DNA from: Blasia pusilla
Lineage: Eukaryota; Marchantiophyta; Marchantiopsida; Blasiales
DNA length: 64,000 nucleotides
Reading direction: 5' to 3'
Assembly (NCBI GenBank): GCA_050084515.1
Contig: CM114272.1
Span: 1,674,001-1,738,000 of the forward strand
A model generated the notes under the pieces. That model had not been told where the DNA came from and did not search any database. It saw nothing but the letters and a program-made list of their open reading frames with translations. Shown in pieces: positions 47,925 through 59,743 of this stretch (the stretch's first letter is position 1; each line of letters opens with the position of its first letter). Made by a program: the position numbers and the translations under genes.

Positions 47925-48930
47925 TATTAATGGATTCTTCTTGTGTTTCAGATGGCAATTGATTTCCTGGGATCGCAGCTTTCATGGATCTCTGCTTGTG
48001 TTTTCAGTGAGGAAGTGCATGGGATCGCAGCTTTCATGGATCTCTGCTTGTGTTTCAGTAAGGACGTGCTTGGGATCGCAGATTTCATGGATCTCTGCTT
48101 GAGTTTCAGTGAGGAGGTGCCTGGGAACAGAGCTTTCGTGGATGTCTGCCCGTGTTTTCAGTGAGGAAGTGCATGGGATCGCAGCTTTCATGGATCTCTG
48201 CTTGAGTTTCAGTGAGGAGGTGCCTGGGAACAGAGCTTTCATGGATCTCTGTTTGAGTTTCAGTGAGGAAATGCCTGGGATTGGAGCTTTCATGGATCTC
48301 TATTTGAGTTTCAGTGAGGAAATGCCTGGGATCGGAGCTTTCATGGATCTCTGCTTGAGTTTCAGTGAGGAAGTGCCTGGGATTGGAGCTTTCATGGATC
48401 TCTGCTTGTGTTTCAGTAAGGAGGTGCTTGGGATCGGAGCTTTCATGGATCTGTGCTTGTGTTTCAGAGAGGAGGTGCTTGGGATCGGAGCTTTCATGGA
48501 TCTCTGCTTGAGTTTCAGTGAGGAAGTGCCTGGGATTGGAGCTTTCATGATCTCTGCTTGTGTCTCAGTAAGGAGGTGCTTGAGATCGGAGCTTTCGTGG
48601 ATCTCTGCTTCTGTTTCAGTAAGGAGGTGCTTGGGATCGGAGCTTTCATGGCTCTCTGATTGTGTTTCAGTAAGTAGGTGCTTGGGATCAGAGATTTCAT
48701 AGCTCTCTGCTAATGTTTCAGTGAGGAAGTTCCTGGGACCGGAGCTTTCATGGATCTGTGCTTGAGTTTCAGTGAGGAAGTGCTTGGGATCGGAGCTTTC
48801 ATGGATCTCTGCTTGTGTTTCACTAAGGAGGTGCTTGGGATCGCAGCTTTCATGGATCTCTGGTTGAGTTTCAGTGAGGAAGTTCCTGGGATCACAGTTT
48901 TCATGGATCTCTGCTTGTGTTGCCACTAAA
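47925..48930. repeat. 51-bp minisatellite, about 19 copies, open on both strands
   Basis: The unit is CTTTCATGGATCTCTGCTTG, then AGTTTCAGTGAGGAAGTGCC, then TGGGATCGGAG. At 51 bp (17 codons) it keeps frames open on both strands (48109-48702 plus, 48300-48926 minus), with a 17-residue repeated peptide. I consider both to be by-products. Every unit carries TTTCAG followed by TGAGG or TAAGG, so each copy contains an acceptor-like word next to a donor-like one. Confidence 0.92.
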
Positions 48931-48954
48931 CACTAAGCAGTTTTGTTTCCGCAA

Positions 48955-49760
48955 GCGAGTGTCATTCATCCCTAGCAGGTATCCAGTAAGCAAGCGCCGG
49001 AATTCGCCATGGATCCTGCGCTCGCTTTTTTTTCAGTAAGCGAGTGCCATGGATCCCTAGCAGGGATCCAGACGCAATCAGCAAGTGCCTGGAATTCGCC
49101 ATGAATCCTGCACTCGTTTGTGTTTCAGCAAGCGAGTGCCAGGGATCCCTAGCAGGGATCCTAATGCAATCATCAAAAGCCTGGAATTCGCCATGTATCC
49201 TGCGCTCGTTTGTGTTTGAGTAATCAAGTGCCATGGATCCCTAGCACGGATCCAACAAGCAAGCGCCGGAATTCGCCATGGATCCTGAGCTCGTTTGTGT
49301 TTCAGCAAGCGACTGCCATGGATCCTGCGCGCCTTTGTGTCTCAGCAAGCGAGTACCATGGATCCCTAGCAGGGATCCAACAAGTAAATGTTGGAGTTCG
49401 CCATGGATCCTGAGCTCGTTTGTATTTCAGCAAGCGAGTGCCATGGATCCTGCACGCGTTTGTGTTTCAGCAAGCGACTGCCATGGATCCTGCGCGCGTT
49501 TGTGTTTCAGCAAGCGACTGCCATAGATCCCTAGCACGGATCCAATAAGCAATCGCTGGAATTCGCCATGGATCCTGAGCTCGTTTGTGTTTCAGCAAGC
49601 GACTGCCATGGATCCTGCGCGCGTTTGTGTATCAGCAAGCGAGTGCCATGGATCCCTAGCTCGGCTTTTGAAAGTGCCATGGATCTGATGGGAACCCATG
49701 GAGTCCAACTGATTGCCCAGAACTCGCCATGGATCCTTGCGAGGGTTTCGGAAGTCTGAA
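48955..49760. repeat. Tandem array with CCATGGATCC words, units about 48 and 100 bp
   Basis: Long units read GCCATGGATCCTGCGCTCG, TTTGTGTTTCAGCAAGCGAG, TGCCATGGATCCCTAGCAGG, GATCCAACAAGCAAGCGCCG. Short units lack the last part. The CCATGG and GGATCC cores recur about 20 times. Each unit again carries GTTTCAG. Confidence 0.9.
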
Positions 49761-49896
49761 GAATCCCTTCCTTCTCGCGATTCTGATGTAAGTGCTTCAG
49801 ATCTGAGCGTTTGTGCTTCAGTGAGTGCGTCTCATGATCTTTCTACAGATATGGATGAAGAGTGACGGACGGAACTGACGGAATGGACGGACAGAT

Positions 49897-50003
49897 GAGG
49901 CGTCTACTACCGTAAATTCGACTTCTTATATGGGTACCAAAACGTGTCACCGGATGCCCATTGATACCCATATAAGAGTCCAATTTACTGGAGTAAACGT
50001 CTC
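49897..50003. repeat. Foldback element, about 43-bp imperfect arms
   Basis: The left arm 49897-49940 and right arm 49961-50003 are imperfect reverse complements (shared cores GTAAATT and CTTATATGGGTA) around a loop of about 20 nt. It sits exactly where composition changes from the GC-richer arrays to AT-rich DNA. It could be a small MITE or a locally formed hairpin. Confidence 0.8.
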
Positions 50004-51849
50004 ACATAAAAAAATTAATCCATATCGGACAAGGACAATGGCTTCTATTTATTATCACGAGGTGGGCAGTAGAAGATGGGCAGCAACGATGACATGAGGA
50101 TATTAAATGATGAGTATTTTTACTCCTGCCAACTTTCTTAATTATTTCATGATGTTAGAGGGTTGTGTTTTCTTGGATAGAAGTGTTTTGGTTTTAAGAA
50201 ACTTTTTTAATTTCTTGATTTGGGGTTGTCTTAGTAGTGGGAGATGGTTATTTTAAATGTAACACCATTAAAATAACCATCGGGTGATTTAATTGTGCTA
50301 TCTTTATGTTGTATGGTGTTTTTGCTTTTGGAGTTTGTGAATCTGAACTCTTGTTTAGTTTTACCCACCTTCATGTACACTTTCATTCAAGACTATTTGA
50401 TTTATTTTTCATGGGTTCCTCGGACTTAACCATCTCGCTATATCCTCAATGATATGACTATTCCAACAGATGTAGTATAATATGTATTTTCTTAATTTCC
50501 TAAAGCTAAATAAAATATCCTAGGTTGTAGGTCCCACCTAAAATAGAGCATCTACAACTACATATAATGGCAAGGTATGATGAATTTAAATGGTATGATA
50601 AAAGGCCGTCTTAAGAGAATTGGGGTGCTTAGTCTGGAATCATATAACTTAAAGTTTAATTATGTCTAAGAAAGTTCCAAATTCAAATTGTAAATCTTAA
50701 AGGGGTGAATGAATTTGAATCAACAGTAGCCATTAATGGAACCACAAGTGATGGGTTTAATGAAAACATATGAGTCTCTTAAGTTGGGTAGGTTTAAAGA
50801 ATTTGGGGGTAGTTTTTTATTATTAATTACATTGTTAATGCTAGTTGGCTAAGAGTTTTAAATTGTAGGGATTGATATACTGCATGATTTTGAAAGCTTT
50901 ACTTATTTGGTAATTCTAGCAACTCTAAAAAACAAGCTTAGTTTATGTTTTTAATGAGACACATGATATCTCTTCTAAGGTTTGGTTGTTAATTTTATAT
51001 GTACCAATTAAATGACAAACAAATTTTAAAATAAATGAGCTTTTCGAAAAAAATTTAAATGAGCTCTTTAAATGGCTAAAAGAGCTCGAAAGTGAAGTCA
51101 CATAATTCAAAAACTGTCATCTTAATCATTCGTCGCCTTACTTTTACTAAACCTAGAGTTGAGGATTAATTTTGTGGACTTTTGAAAAATTTTGGAATGC
51201 ATAAGAAGCACCAACTTAACTAACACAAAGTTTATGGATTTGGAGAGAATATCTTAGGACAAAAGAAACTTAACAATTGGGAGGTTGTAAGAGATTCAAA
51301 CTTTCAAGAGGAACTAAATGGAGAAAGGAAATGAATAATTTGCCACTATCCATTCTCCAAAAAAACTTTTGGGCATCATTGTATGACAAAGCTAGGGACG
51401 TTTGGACAAGGCTAAATGGCTATTTCCTCATTATCTAATGATAGCATATATATTTCCCCCATGCCTAAAGGGATATAATTCAATAATAGGAAAGCTCTCA
51501 CTTAGAAGGAAGGTTAGCACCAAATGTGGATAATTTATGTTTAAAAGCATCTATCCTACCGTCCAATCCAAAAGAAACTAAAGAAAATGGATGAGATAAG
51601 ATTTCCCACATTCCAATTAAAAAAAATGAATGACGTCAACTTTCCACGTCAAATTAAAAATAATTAAAAAAATCTACAAAATACCTTTCCCACATATCCA
51701 GCTAAAATAAAAAAATTAATTAACATGATCATTCCAAAGGTCCCTTTAAAGATAAATGAAAAAAATAAACCCCACTACCATTCCCACTGTCCAATTAAAC
51801 TTAAATAGTCAAAATAAATGGCATCACCATTCCCATGATCCAGTTAAGG
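50004..51849. other. Gene-free AT-rich DNA
   Basis: No gene is recognised. From about 51560, loosely repeated CCACNNTCCAATTAA words anticipate the 39-bp array that follows. Confidence 0.45.
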
Positions 51850-52015
51850 AAAAATAATGAAAATCAATCACATCACCAATCCCACGGTCCAATTAATCAA
51901 AATATATGGAATCACTATTACCACGATCCAATTAATCAAAATAAATTGCATGACTATTACCACCGTCCAATTAATCAAAATAAATGGCATTACTATTACC
52001 ACTGTCCAATGAATC
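51850..52015. repeat. 39-bp minisatellite, four clear copies
   Basis: CCAATTAATCAAAATA starts at 51889, 51928 and 51967, with a variant at 52006. The 39-bp unit is 13 codons and creates a His/Tyr-rich repeated peptide in a 74-codon frame, which I take as a by-product. Confidence 0.88.
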
Positions 52016-52599
52016 TTGCATTTCCATACAATTTTCAAACAAATATACCACCAAAATAAGATATACTAAAACTAATAACACTAAAACATGGAGGTTCTAA
52101 AACGAAGGAAAGGAAGCACTAACACGGTAGTAACATGTTTTAATTTTAACGCGGTTAGGTTGAGATTAACACATCCTACCTATGGTTGAGATTATCGCAT
52201 CCTATGGTTGAGAATTTGAATGCATAACTTGCATTTCTGTAGGCTTAATGGATCCTTAATCCTATAACCTCCTCTCCATAAGGACTTCATTATTCTCACA
52301 TCCATGTAAGAGAATAAATAAATAATCCAAACGGAGCCACTTCCCAGTAAAAAAAAAAATGAAAACTGAGGACTCTCCAAGCCTCGGAAGTAAACATCTG
52401 CGTAATTTTTTAAAATTTTCTTTTAAATAAATCCAAGACTTGATACAAACCAATCAAATCAATTATCCATCAAAACTTATCCAAATCCAATTCAAAAATT
52501 TAAAAAAACCTAGAGGGTGCCCCTCTATGATACTTGATAGTACCGTATCCAAAGTGTAACTGAATAAATAAACATATATGTAATCCATGTCTCATTAAA
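52016..52599. other. Gene-free AT-rich DNA
   Basis: No gene is visible. Short antisense frames of about 60 codons have no family resemblance. Confidence 0.4.
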
Positions 52600-53480
52600 G
52601 AATTAAGATCCAAAAAGATCTCCTCTCCATGGAGACTTGATGGTATACACATCCACGGTCCAATAAGATATCCATAGTTCAAACTTAGCTACTTCATTAG
52701 CTAGACTTCATAGTACACATATCCAAGTCAAATTAAAAAATAGATATCTACATATACTACACATATCTTAATTATAAATTAAATCCAAAGGGAGCCTCCT
52801 CTCCATGGAGATTTGATGCACGTTTCCACGATCCAATAAATTCTTTTTTTGGAAACTTTGATAGTACACATATTTAAGTCCAATTAAAAAATATATATCT
52901 CCACAAATACTAAGGCCCAATTAAAAATGAAAGTCCAAAGGGTTCACATATCCGTGGTCCAATAAAAAATAATAACTCAAATTTAGCCTTCTACATCAAG
53001 ACTTAGACACTACACGTTATCTTACAAAATAAAAATTTCAAACTAAGCCTTTAAAAATAAAAATAAGTCCAAAGGAAGCCTCCTCTCCATGGAGATTTGA
53101 TTGTAAATACACATATCCACGGTCCAATAAATTCTTTTTTTGGAAAATTTGATAGTACACATATCTAAGTCCAATTCAAAATATATATCTCCATAAATAC
53201 TAATGCCCACTTAAAAGTGAAAGTCCAAAGGTAGACTTATGGCTCACATATGAGCGGTCCAATAAAAAATAACAATTCAAACTTAGCCTTCTACATCAAG
53301 ACTTGACACTACACGTATCGAAGTCCAATTAATGTACTCGTGTGCAATGGAATTAAAAATAATAATATCCAAACTCAACACCAAATTCTTTAAAAACAAT
53401 CCAAACTTAGCCTTCTACATCGATCTACTTGACACTACACACGTATCCAGTCCAATTAAAAAATAAGAATTTCTTATCCA
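52600..53480. repeat. Degenerate tandem repeat, units about 270-300 bp
   Basis: GGGAGCCTCCTCTCCATGGA / GGAAGCCTCCTCTCCATGG occurs near 52790 and 53075, followed in both by CAATAAATTCTTTTTTTGGA, TAGTACACATAT, TATATATCTCCA and CTTCTACATCAAGACTT. An earlier, more diverged copy starts near 52617 and a partial one ends near 53480. Confidence 0.8.
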
Positions 53481-54030
53481 AACTCTTGATAAGAAGCAAA
53501 GACTTGATAGCAAACATATTTGTTAATATCTTTTTACTTATCTTTTAATACTTTATATTGATAATACCCATATTTGTTACATATTTAAACATATCTTTCT
53601 ATTAGAGACGTAGACCACCTTTTGTTTCTATAGGCAGAAATAGCACTAGATATTCTTTGGGATACTAATGAAGATACGAATCTTATACAAATATGAGAAT
53701 GGTTTGATGGATGTATAGTTCAAAAATAATAATTTTTTATCCAAATACGGTCTAAACCCTCCTCTAAGACTGCATAGCACACATATTTATTAATCATCTT
53801 TACGTATCTTTTCATACTTTATTTTCATAATATACAAAGTAATTTTGTTAAATATCTTAAGATATCCTTAAGAGATGTAGACCACCTTTTGTTTCGGATA
53901 TTAGGGAAGATACTAATCTTAATCTTATACGAAGATGTGAATGGTGTGATGGATGTATTTAAAAAATTGATTAGATGTGGTATACCTCCGTCCATCCACC
54001 CGTTCAAATCCGTAGACAATCATCCCTTTA
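53481..54030. repeat. Degenerate tandem duplication, about 270 bp
   Basis: GTAGACCACCTTTTGTTTC occurs near 53611 and 53878, followed by GAAGATAC(G)AATCTTA and GTTTGATGGATGTAT / GTGTGATGGATGTAT. Two copies with many differences. Confidence 0.75.
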
Positions 54031-54950
54031 AGCCTTTGAACTTCAGTATATGGTCATCCCATATTTTATTTTTATCTATGGAGACTCACATAACTAGCTA
54101 GCCATCTTCTACGGAAACTCCCATAACTAGGCAGCCATCTCTTTTGGAGACTTCTGTAACAATACGAAGAATCCCATACTAGCCCGTCATCTTTTACGGA
54201 GGTTCCCATAACTAGTTCTCCATCTTCTACATAGACTACATCTTCTATAACTAGCTATGACCCACCATCTTAGGAGACATTAGTCATCTTAGTAAACACT
54301 AGATTATCATCCCCTAATTAATATATATATCTATGGAGACTCCCTTAACTAACCTTTGCATCTAGTGACCATAAAGCCTTGATAACCATCTTAGTAGACA
54401 TTAGATTATCATTATAGGCAGACTTCCATAAGCCTCGATAGCCATCTTAGTAAACACTAGATTATCATTCCGTATTTAATATATATCTATATCTAATGAT
54501 AAGTCTTGATAGCATCTTACTAGACATTAGATTAGACTTAATATCCATCTAAATAGACTTTAGTCGATGATCATTCCTTTGGAGGCTTCTAAGCTTATTT
54601 GACATAATCAGTCCTTTTAAGTTGTTATACCCATCTAAGTAGACTACCCAAACATGATCAACCCTTTTAAGCTCTTATAACCATCTAGATAGGTGGCATA
54701 AAGAGTGTCATCCGTTTTAAGTCTTGTATAACTCTAAGTAGACTTGAGTAGATGGTCATCCTTTTAAAGTCTTAAATATCGATCTAAGTAGAGTGCCCAT
54801 AGAGGAACCTCCTTTTCAAGCCTTTGATACCCATTAAAGTAGATTTCCTATAGAGTATCCTCTCTTTTATAAGGCGAAGTAGACTTGAGTAATCATCCTT
54901 TGAAAGCCCTTAATACCCATCTAGCCATAGCCTCGAAAACCAAGTCTCAA
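54031..54950. repeat. Highly degenerate short repeats
   Basis: The first half has CCATCTTCTACGGA(G/A)ACT and CCATAACTAG words. The second half has CCATCTTAGTA(G/A)ACA, TTAGATTATCAT and then CCATCTAAGTAGACT and CCTTTTAAG words. It seems to be two or three old arrays that drifted into one another. Confidence 0.6.
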
Positions 54951-55829
54951 CATGTCCCTTCTCCCATGTAGTAAAACATGGGTGCCTGCTCTACTCAGAT
55001 CTACAAGGTGTACGGCACGGTAGTCCCTTTTAAACCTTTCATACCCATCTAAATACACAATTTACAAATTGGATTACTTGGAGACAAGATGGCAAAGTGA
55101 CACATGTACTAAGTAGACTTTAATTAGAGTGGAAATGTTGAAATGTTAGAATAGCAATAATACTCATCTAAAAGGGAAAAAAATTATACTATTTCCATTG
55201 CTTATAGTTTTCATTTATATTTGTGACAAAATGGTACCTTTCATTATCATAACCATGGGAAAGTTCCATTGCTTGGAGTTTCTAGTGTCTACACGGGTTG
55301 ATGGCAAAGTGGCACTAGTATCCATAGAAATATACTTTTAGAACGAACTTAAATTACAAGATTTCATAGAAATTGGTTGGAGAATGGCGTTATCTACCAA
55401 TAGATCTAAGTAGATTGACATAATAAGAGATGACGAGTTTTAGTTGCACTACTAGGAATTTGCTCATTGATGGTGGAAGAGTGGTACCTCTAAAGCTAGT
55501 TTTACTTTAATTGAAAAGACTTACAAATTTTTTTGGAGTTGTTGTACACATTGTTGGAAAAGTGACATTAGAACCCATAACTAGACTTTTGTAAGATATC
55601 ATGAGTTTCACTTTAAAAATTTATTAACTAGATCTTTCATTTCATGGGAATAAAATCTCCACTAATGAAAAACTTATGAACTTTATGGCAATAGAATAGA
55701 TTTTTGAGATTTGTAAGATGTATTGTTATTATTTCCCTTGAAGAGTTTCATTTACTAAATACAAAACCCCAATGGATGATAATTTTGGAGGTTTGTAAGA
55801 TGTATTATTGTTTCCCTTGAGCCTTCTAT
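54951..55829. other. Gene-free AT-rich DNA
   Basis: No gene is recognised. Weak recurrence of GGCAAAGTGGCAC-like words. Confidence 0.4.
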
Positions 55830-56210
55830 GAGATGAAGATAGAGATACGAGAGATCCATGGAAGAGGACCTTAAGGAAAGAGCTTCATTTCCTAAATACA
55901 AAATCCCAATGGGTGATAATGATTCCAATGAACTCCCTCTCAAGAGAAGCACTCAAGTCCCCCACTCTCTCTCTCTCTCTATATATATGGGTGATAATGA
56001 TTCCAATGAACTCCCTCTCAAGATCAAGAGAAGCACTCAGAGTCCTCCACTCTCTCTCCCTCTCTTTTAATGATTTCAATGAATTCCCTCACAAGAGAAG
56101 CACTCAACACACACTCTCTCTCTCTTGATGATTCCAATGAATTCCGTCTAAAGAGAAGCACTCAAGTCCCCCACTCTCTTTCTCTCTCTTTCCTCTCTTT
56201 CACTCTCTTT
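55830..56210. repeat. About 70-bp tandem repeat ending in CT-rich tracts
   Basis: TGATTCCAATGAACTCCCTC, AAGAGAAGCACTCA and a (CT)n tract recur about four times (starts near 55919, 55996, 56068 and 56127). A TATATATA run lies near 55979. Confidence 0.85.
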
Positions 56211-57929
56211 CCTTTATCCAATATAGATCAACACACATCCAATTCTCATACACTTATGTCATTCCCTCCTCCTTTTAAGTAGAGTTCCAAACCTCCCCAC
56301 ATGTTCAAAATCTTACACTCCTTTCTCTCCATTTCTTTAAACTAGTCCCCCTTCACAAGCCCAACTAAGGATGCTAATATTCTCATATGTAGATATTCTC
56401 ATATTCACTATTTTTGTTCTCAGGGGCTCAACATTGGAGATTTTTGGAAATAGGCTTTAGTGGACAACTTTTTATATGACTTGCTAGCATAGAAAAGACT
56501 TTGTAGATAGGCTCATATTGAAAACTTTATGTAGATAGTGAGAGATTGACAATTTTGTGTCCATATGCTAACCCCTTCTTGATTTTAGAACACCTCTCCT
56601 TTCTACATGGCCCTCTCCACCAATAAGATTACTCGCCATTTCACCCAATAGGATACTTTGTATAGATAGCATCATATTCATTGTTTTCTTTGTCTATAGA
56701 CCCATCTAGAAGGTAAATTTGGGAAACATTCGTGTAGGTAGGCTCGATGACAACTTTGTGGAAATGGGGTCATACACCTTGGGCAAAGAGGCTCTTATGG
56801 ACAGCTTTGGGACAAATGTGTGGGTAGGCTCCTAGACAACTTTGTGCACATGAGCTCAAATTGACACCTTTGTGTTGGCAGAATTGCAATTGTAGTGAAG
56901 AATGAAGAGATCTGAAAGTGGTTGAATCAAGAGCTGAAGCACTATTAGGATGGATTCATTCATGGTGCCCAGTTCGACTACACTTCGCACTTGTGTGGAT
57001 CCGCCCATTTCGAGGATTCGTCGATCGAAACACCAACACCTTCGAATGGAGGATTCATCGATCCAATCACCAACGCCTTCGAATGAATCATGGGTCATCG
57101 TCAATTGCAAGGGATCGATGAAAAATCGGAGGAAGAAAATGAAGGGTCTCCCGCTGAAGAGGACCCTCATGCGAATATGCACTTATATTTAAACTTTCAC
57201 TCTCCACAACCCCAACAGCTCTCCCCTCTCCCTTCGATTCGAAGCAGACGCTTGGAAAGCCATGCAGTTCGGGATCCACGAATCGATCGACACCTCGAAT
57301 ACGTTGGTAGATTCATGGCTCTCACTTCCACCCTCAAATCACGACACCTGTCCAGATGACTCCACACAGTTCGCAGATCCTCCATCGAAGTACGTCCACC
57401 TTCGAAGGACGTCTGCCATCGATCCCTCCGAAGCATCGGAGAGCAGTCGAAGTGGACATTCGATTAAAATAAGGATCTCAGTATCGATGAGCCAATAAAA
57501 GCGAAAAGCTCTCCTCCCCTCTCTCCAATTCGAAGGAGACGATTGATACTAAATTGATAAAAATAGTCATTTCGTTAAGAGTCTCTATCTCTCTCTTCGA
57601 TTCGAGTTCGAAGGAGACGTTTTCTAAGAAGATATGCACTTCAGAATCCACGAATCGACCGAAACCCACGTACGTCTCCATTGTGCCCGGCCCCACCGCA
57701 CCCTCAGGTTACACAAGTAACCCGAGATGGGTTACCCGAGGGTTTACGATTCTACAGCACGCACGAGTTCCATCAGCCCGATAAACTTCAACAGGAGAGG
57801 CTTTTGCCACTGGGAACGGACGGGAGCCTATAAAAATTCTCAGTAGGGCTCTTCAAAGGGTCATGGCGTAATAAACCAATCACCCCCATATGGGAAAGAA
57901 CCATAACATAGGAATAACTAGTAATTACA
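56211..57929. other. Gene-free DNA, AT-rich then GC-rising
   Basis: Weak repeats of GTAGGCTC..GACAACTTTGTG occur in 56430-56870. From 56930 GC content rises and TTCGAA/ATCGAT words are common, including a duplicated CACCAACACCTTCGAATG / CACCAACGCCTTCGAATG near 57029 and 57069. No gene is recognised. Confidence 0.4.
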
Positions 57930-58140
57930 TGATAGTAACCAGAAAAATTCTTACTAGGGTGATGGCCCTGATTAGGCCTAATCAGGGCCATCACCCCCAT
58001 AAGGATGAGGCCTAATCAGGCCATTACCCCATAAGAATTATTGCCTAATCAGGCCATCATCCCATAAGCGCCTCAAAAGTAAAAGTTCTTATCCGGGCTC
58101 CTCAAAGGAGGCCTGATCAGGGAATCACCCCATAAGTTTC
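57930..58140. repeat. Tandem repeat of GCCTAATCAGGCCATCACCC-type units
   Basis: Units of about 40-45 bp share CCTAATCAGGCCAT(C/T)A and CCCCATAAG. Two units are arranged head to head to make the perfect palindrome at 57957-57996. Confidence 0.85.
57957..57996. repeat. Perfect 40-bp palindrome without loop
   Basis: Arms 57957-57976 and 57977-57996 are exact reverse complements (left arm GGGTGATGGCCCTGATTAGG). As with the palindrome at 36058, the centre is AGGCCT. Confidence 0.95.
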
Positions 58141-58246
58141 TCAGCGTTTCCCGTCACCGTCACAAAAGCGATTTTTCTTTTTGTTTCAAATATGCGAAAA
58201 GAAATGAATGGGGTCAGGCTTTTCTTCATTTATGATTTATGAATGG

Positions 58247-58445
58247 GGTCGCGTCATAGCCCCAACTACGGGATGACCGTACCGTCACCCTCAGGAAGGT
58301 CGCGTCGGAGCCCGAACTACGGGAATCTCCATATCGTAAGCCTTACCGGGTAGCCAAATATGGGAGGTCGCGTCATAGCCCAAAACACGGGAATCACCAT
58401 ACCGGAACCCTAAAAGGTCGCGTCATAGCCGAGAAAGAACTATGG
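58247..58445. repeat. Tandem repeat with GGTCGCGTCATAGCC units
   Basis: GGTCGCGTC(A/G)(T/G)AGCC occurs four times at about 45-70 bp spacing, each followed by CGGGA(A)T and, in most, a CCATAC(C)G word. GC-rich, noncoding. Confidence 0.85.
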
Positions 58446-58740
58446 GAATGGCCATATGGCTGCTGTGAGTAGCCCCGGTGAGTTCTAACCCTACCACTAT
58501 TGAGTAACCTACCACTACATCAATCATGTACACTAGAGCTAACCATGGGTCAACTTAACCCGGAAGTGTAACCCAGCATCCCCCGCGGCATGGGAATGGC
58601 CATATGGCTGCTGTGAGTAGCCCCGGTGAGTTCTTACCGGGGTACTGAGTAACTCGACATGATCGATCCAGCAATCGTGTCGGGTAGAGCTAACCATGGG
58701 TTAACTCAACCGGGATTCTAACCCGGCAGCCCCCGCGGAA
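58441..58740. repeat. About 148-bp tandem duplication
   Basis: TGGGAATGGCCATATGGCTG starts copies near 58444 and 58591. Both include GAGTAGCCCCGGTGAGTTCT, GAGCTAACCATGGGT and CCCGCGG. The middle parts differ. Confidence 0.88.
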
Positions 58741-59124
58741 TTATCGGGGAAGGTGCCGGCGTCCGAACTCGGGAGCGAGCGGTTCGTGATCGAGTGGCCG
58801 ATTCGAATTGGAAGCGCTCGCGTTCGAGCGAGCGAACTCCGCCGTTCGTGGAAAAGGTGCGATGACGTGAGTATTCGATCGGTCGATGGACGAGTGTGTG
58901 TGGGGAGTGGCATTTCGGTGGGTCGATCCAGAGAGCTGCATCTGTGGGGAGGGAGGGGGTAGGCGGGACTGCTATTGACGTTGAGAGCGTAGGCGACGAC
59001 TTCACTTTCGAGGCATTCGGATTGGGGCTCGCGTTCGTGCTGTTGTTGGGCGAGTGTACAAGGAGAATCGGAGATCGAAGAGCGTCGGAAACGGATCCTG
59101 GAGAGCGATAAGGAAGTTGGAGAT
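58741..59124. other. GC-rich DNA upstream of the AAP gene
   Basis: Overlapping open frames on both strands, all without recognisable domains. Probably part of the upstream regulatory region of the transporter gene. Confidence 0.3.
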
Positions 59125-59600
59125 GCACTGTTGAGTTCGAGTTCGAGTTCGAGTTCCAGAGAGTTCTAAGTTTGAGTTCGACTTCCAGATCGAGCCCTCA
59201 TCGAGTTTCAGACGGTTTCGAGATTGTGATTGAGTTTTAGTGGGAGTGCAAGTTCTGATCGACTTGTAGACAGTTGCAAGTCTGAGTTCCACTTCCAGTT
59301 CGAGTCCTCATCGAGTTTCAGACAGTTTCAAGATTGAGATTGAGATTGAGTTTCAGTTTCAGTAGGAGTACAAGTTCTGATCGACTCACAGACAGTTTCC
59401 AGATTGAGTTGGAGTTGGAGAACGAGTTCTGATCGACTTACAGACAGTTTCCAGATTGAGTTGGAGTTGGAGAACGAGTTCTGATCGACTTACAGACAGT
59501 TTCAAGATCGAGTTGGAGTTGGAGAACGAGTTCTGATCGACTTACAGACAGTTTCAAGATTGAGTTGGAGTTTGAGTACGAGTTGACATCGAGTTCCAGA
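59125..59600. repeat. Tandem repeat of GAGTTC words, regular 52-bp units at the right
   Basis: The left part is a GAGTTC hexamer run plus units with GAGTTTCAGACAGTTTC. The right part has four regular units starting near 59373, 59425, 59477 and 59529, with AGTTCTGATCGACTTACAGA, CAGTTTCAAGATTGAGTTGG and AGTTGGAGAACG. It ends about 140 bp before the AAP start codon. Confidence 0.9.
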
Positions 59601-59743
59601 ATATTCACGTTGAGTTCGAGTGCACTTCGTGTCGCAGATAAAGATACAGTTCGGTTGATTGCTCGACAGTGTCCACTCCTGCGTTCGCGAGTGGTGGGTT
59701 CGTGCGCTGAGTTCGATTGACGGAGAGGAAGTTCTCTGGTTCC

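Noticed and set aside
48109-48926. 197-codon plus and 208-codon minus frames
   Set aside because: Both result from the 51-bp unit staying open on either strand. The peptides are pure unit repeats.
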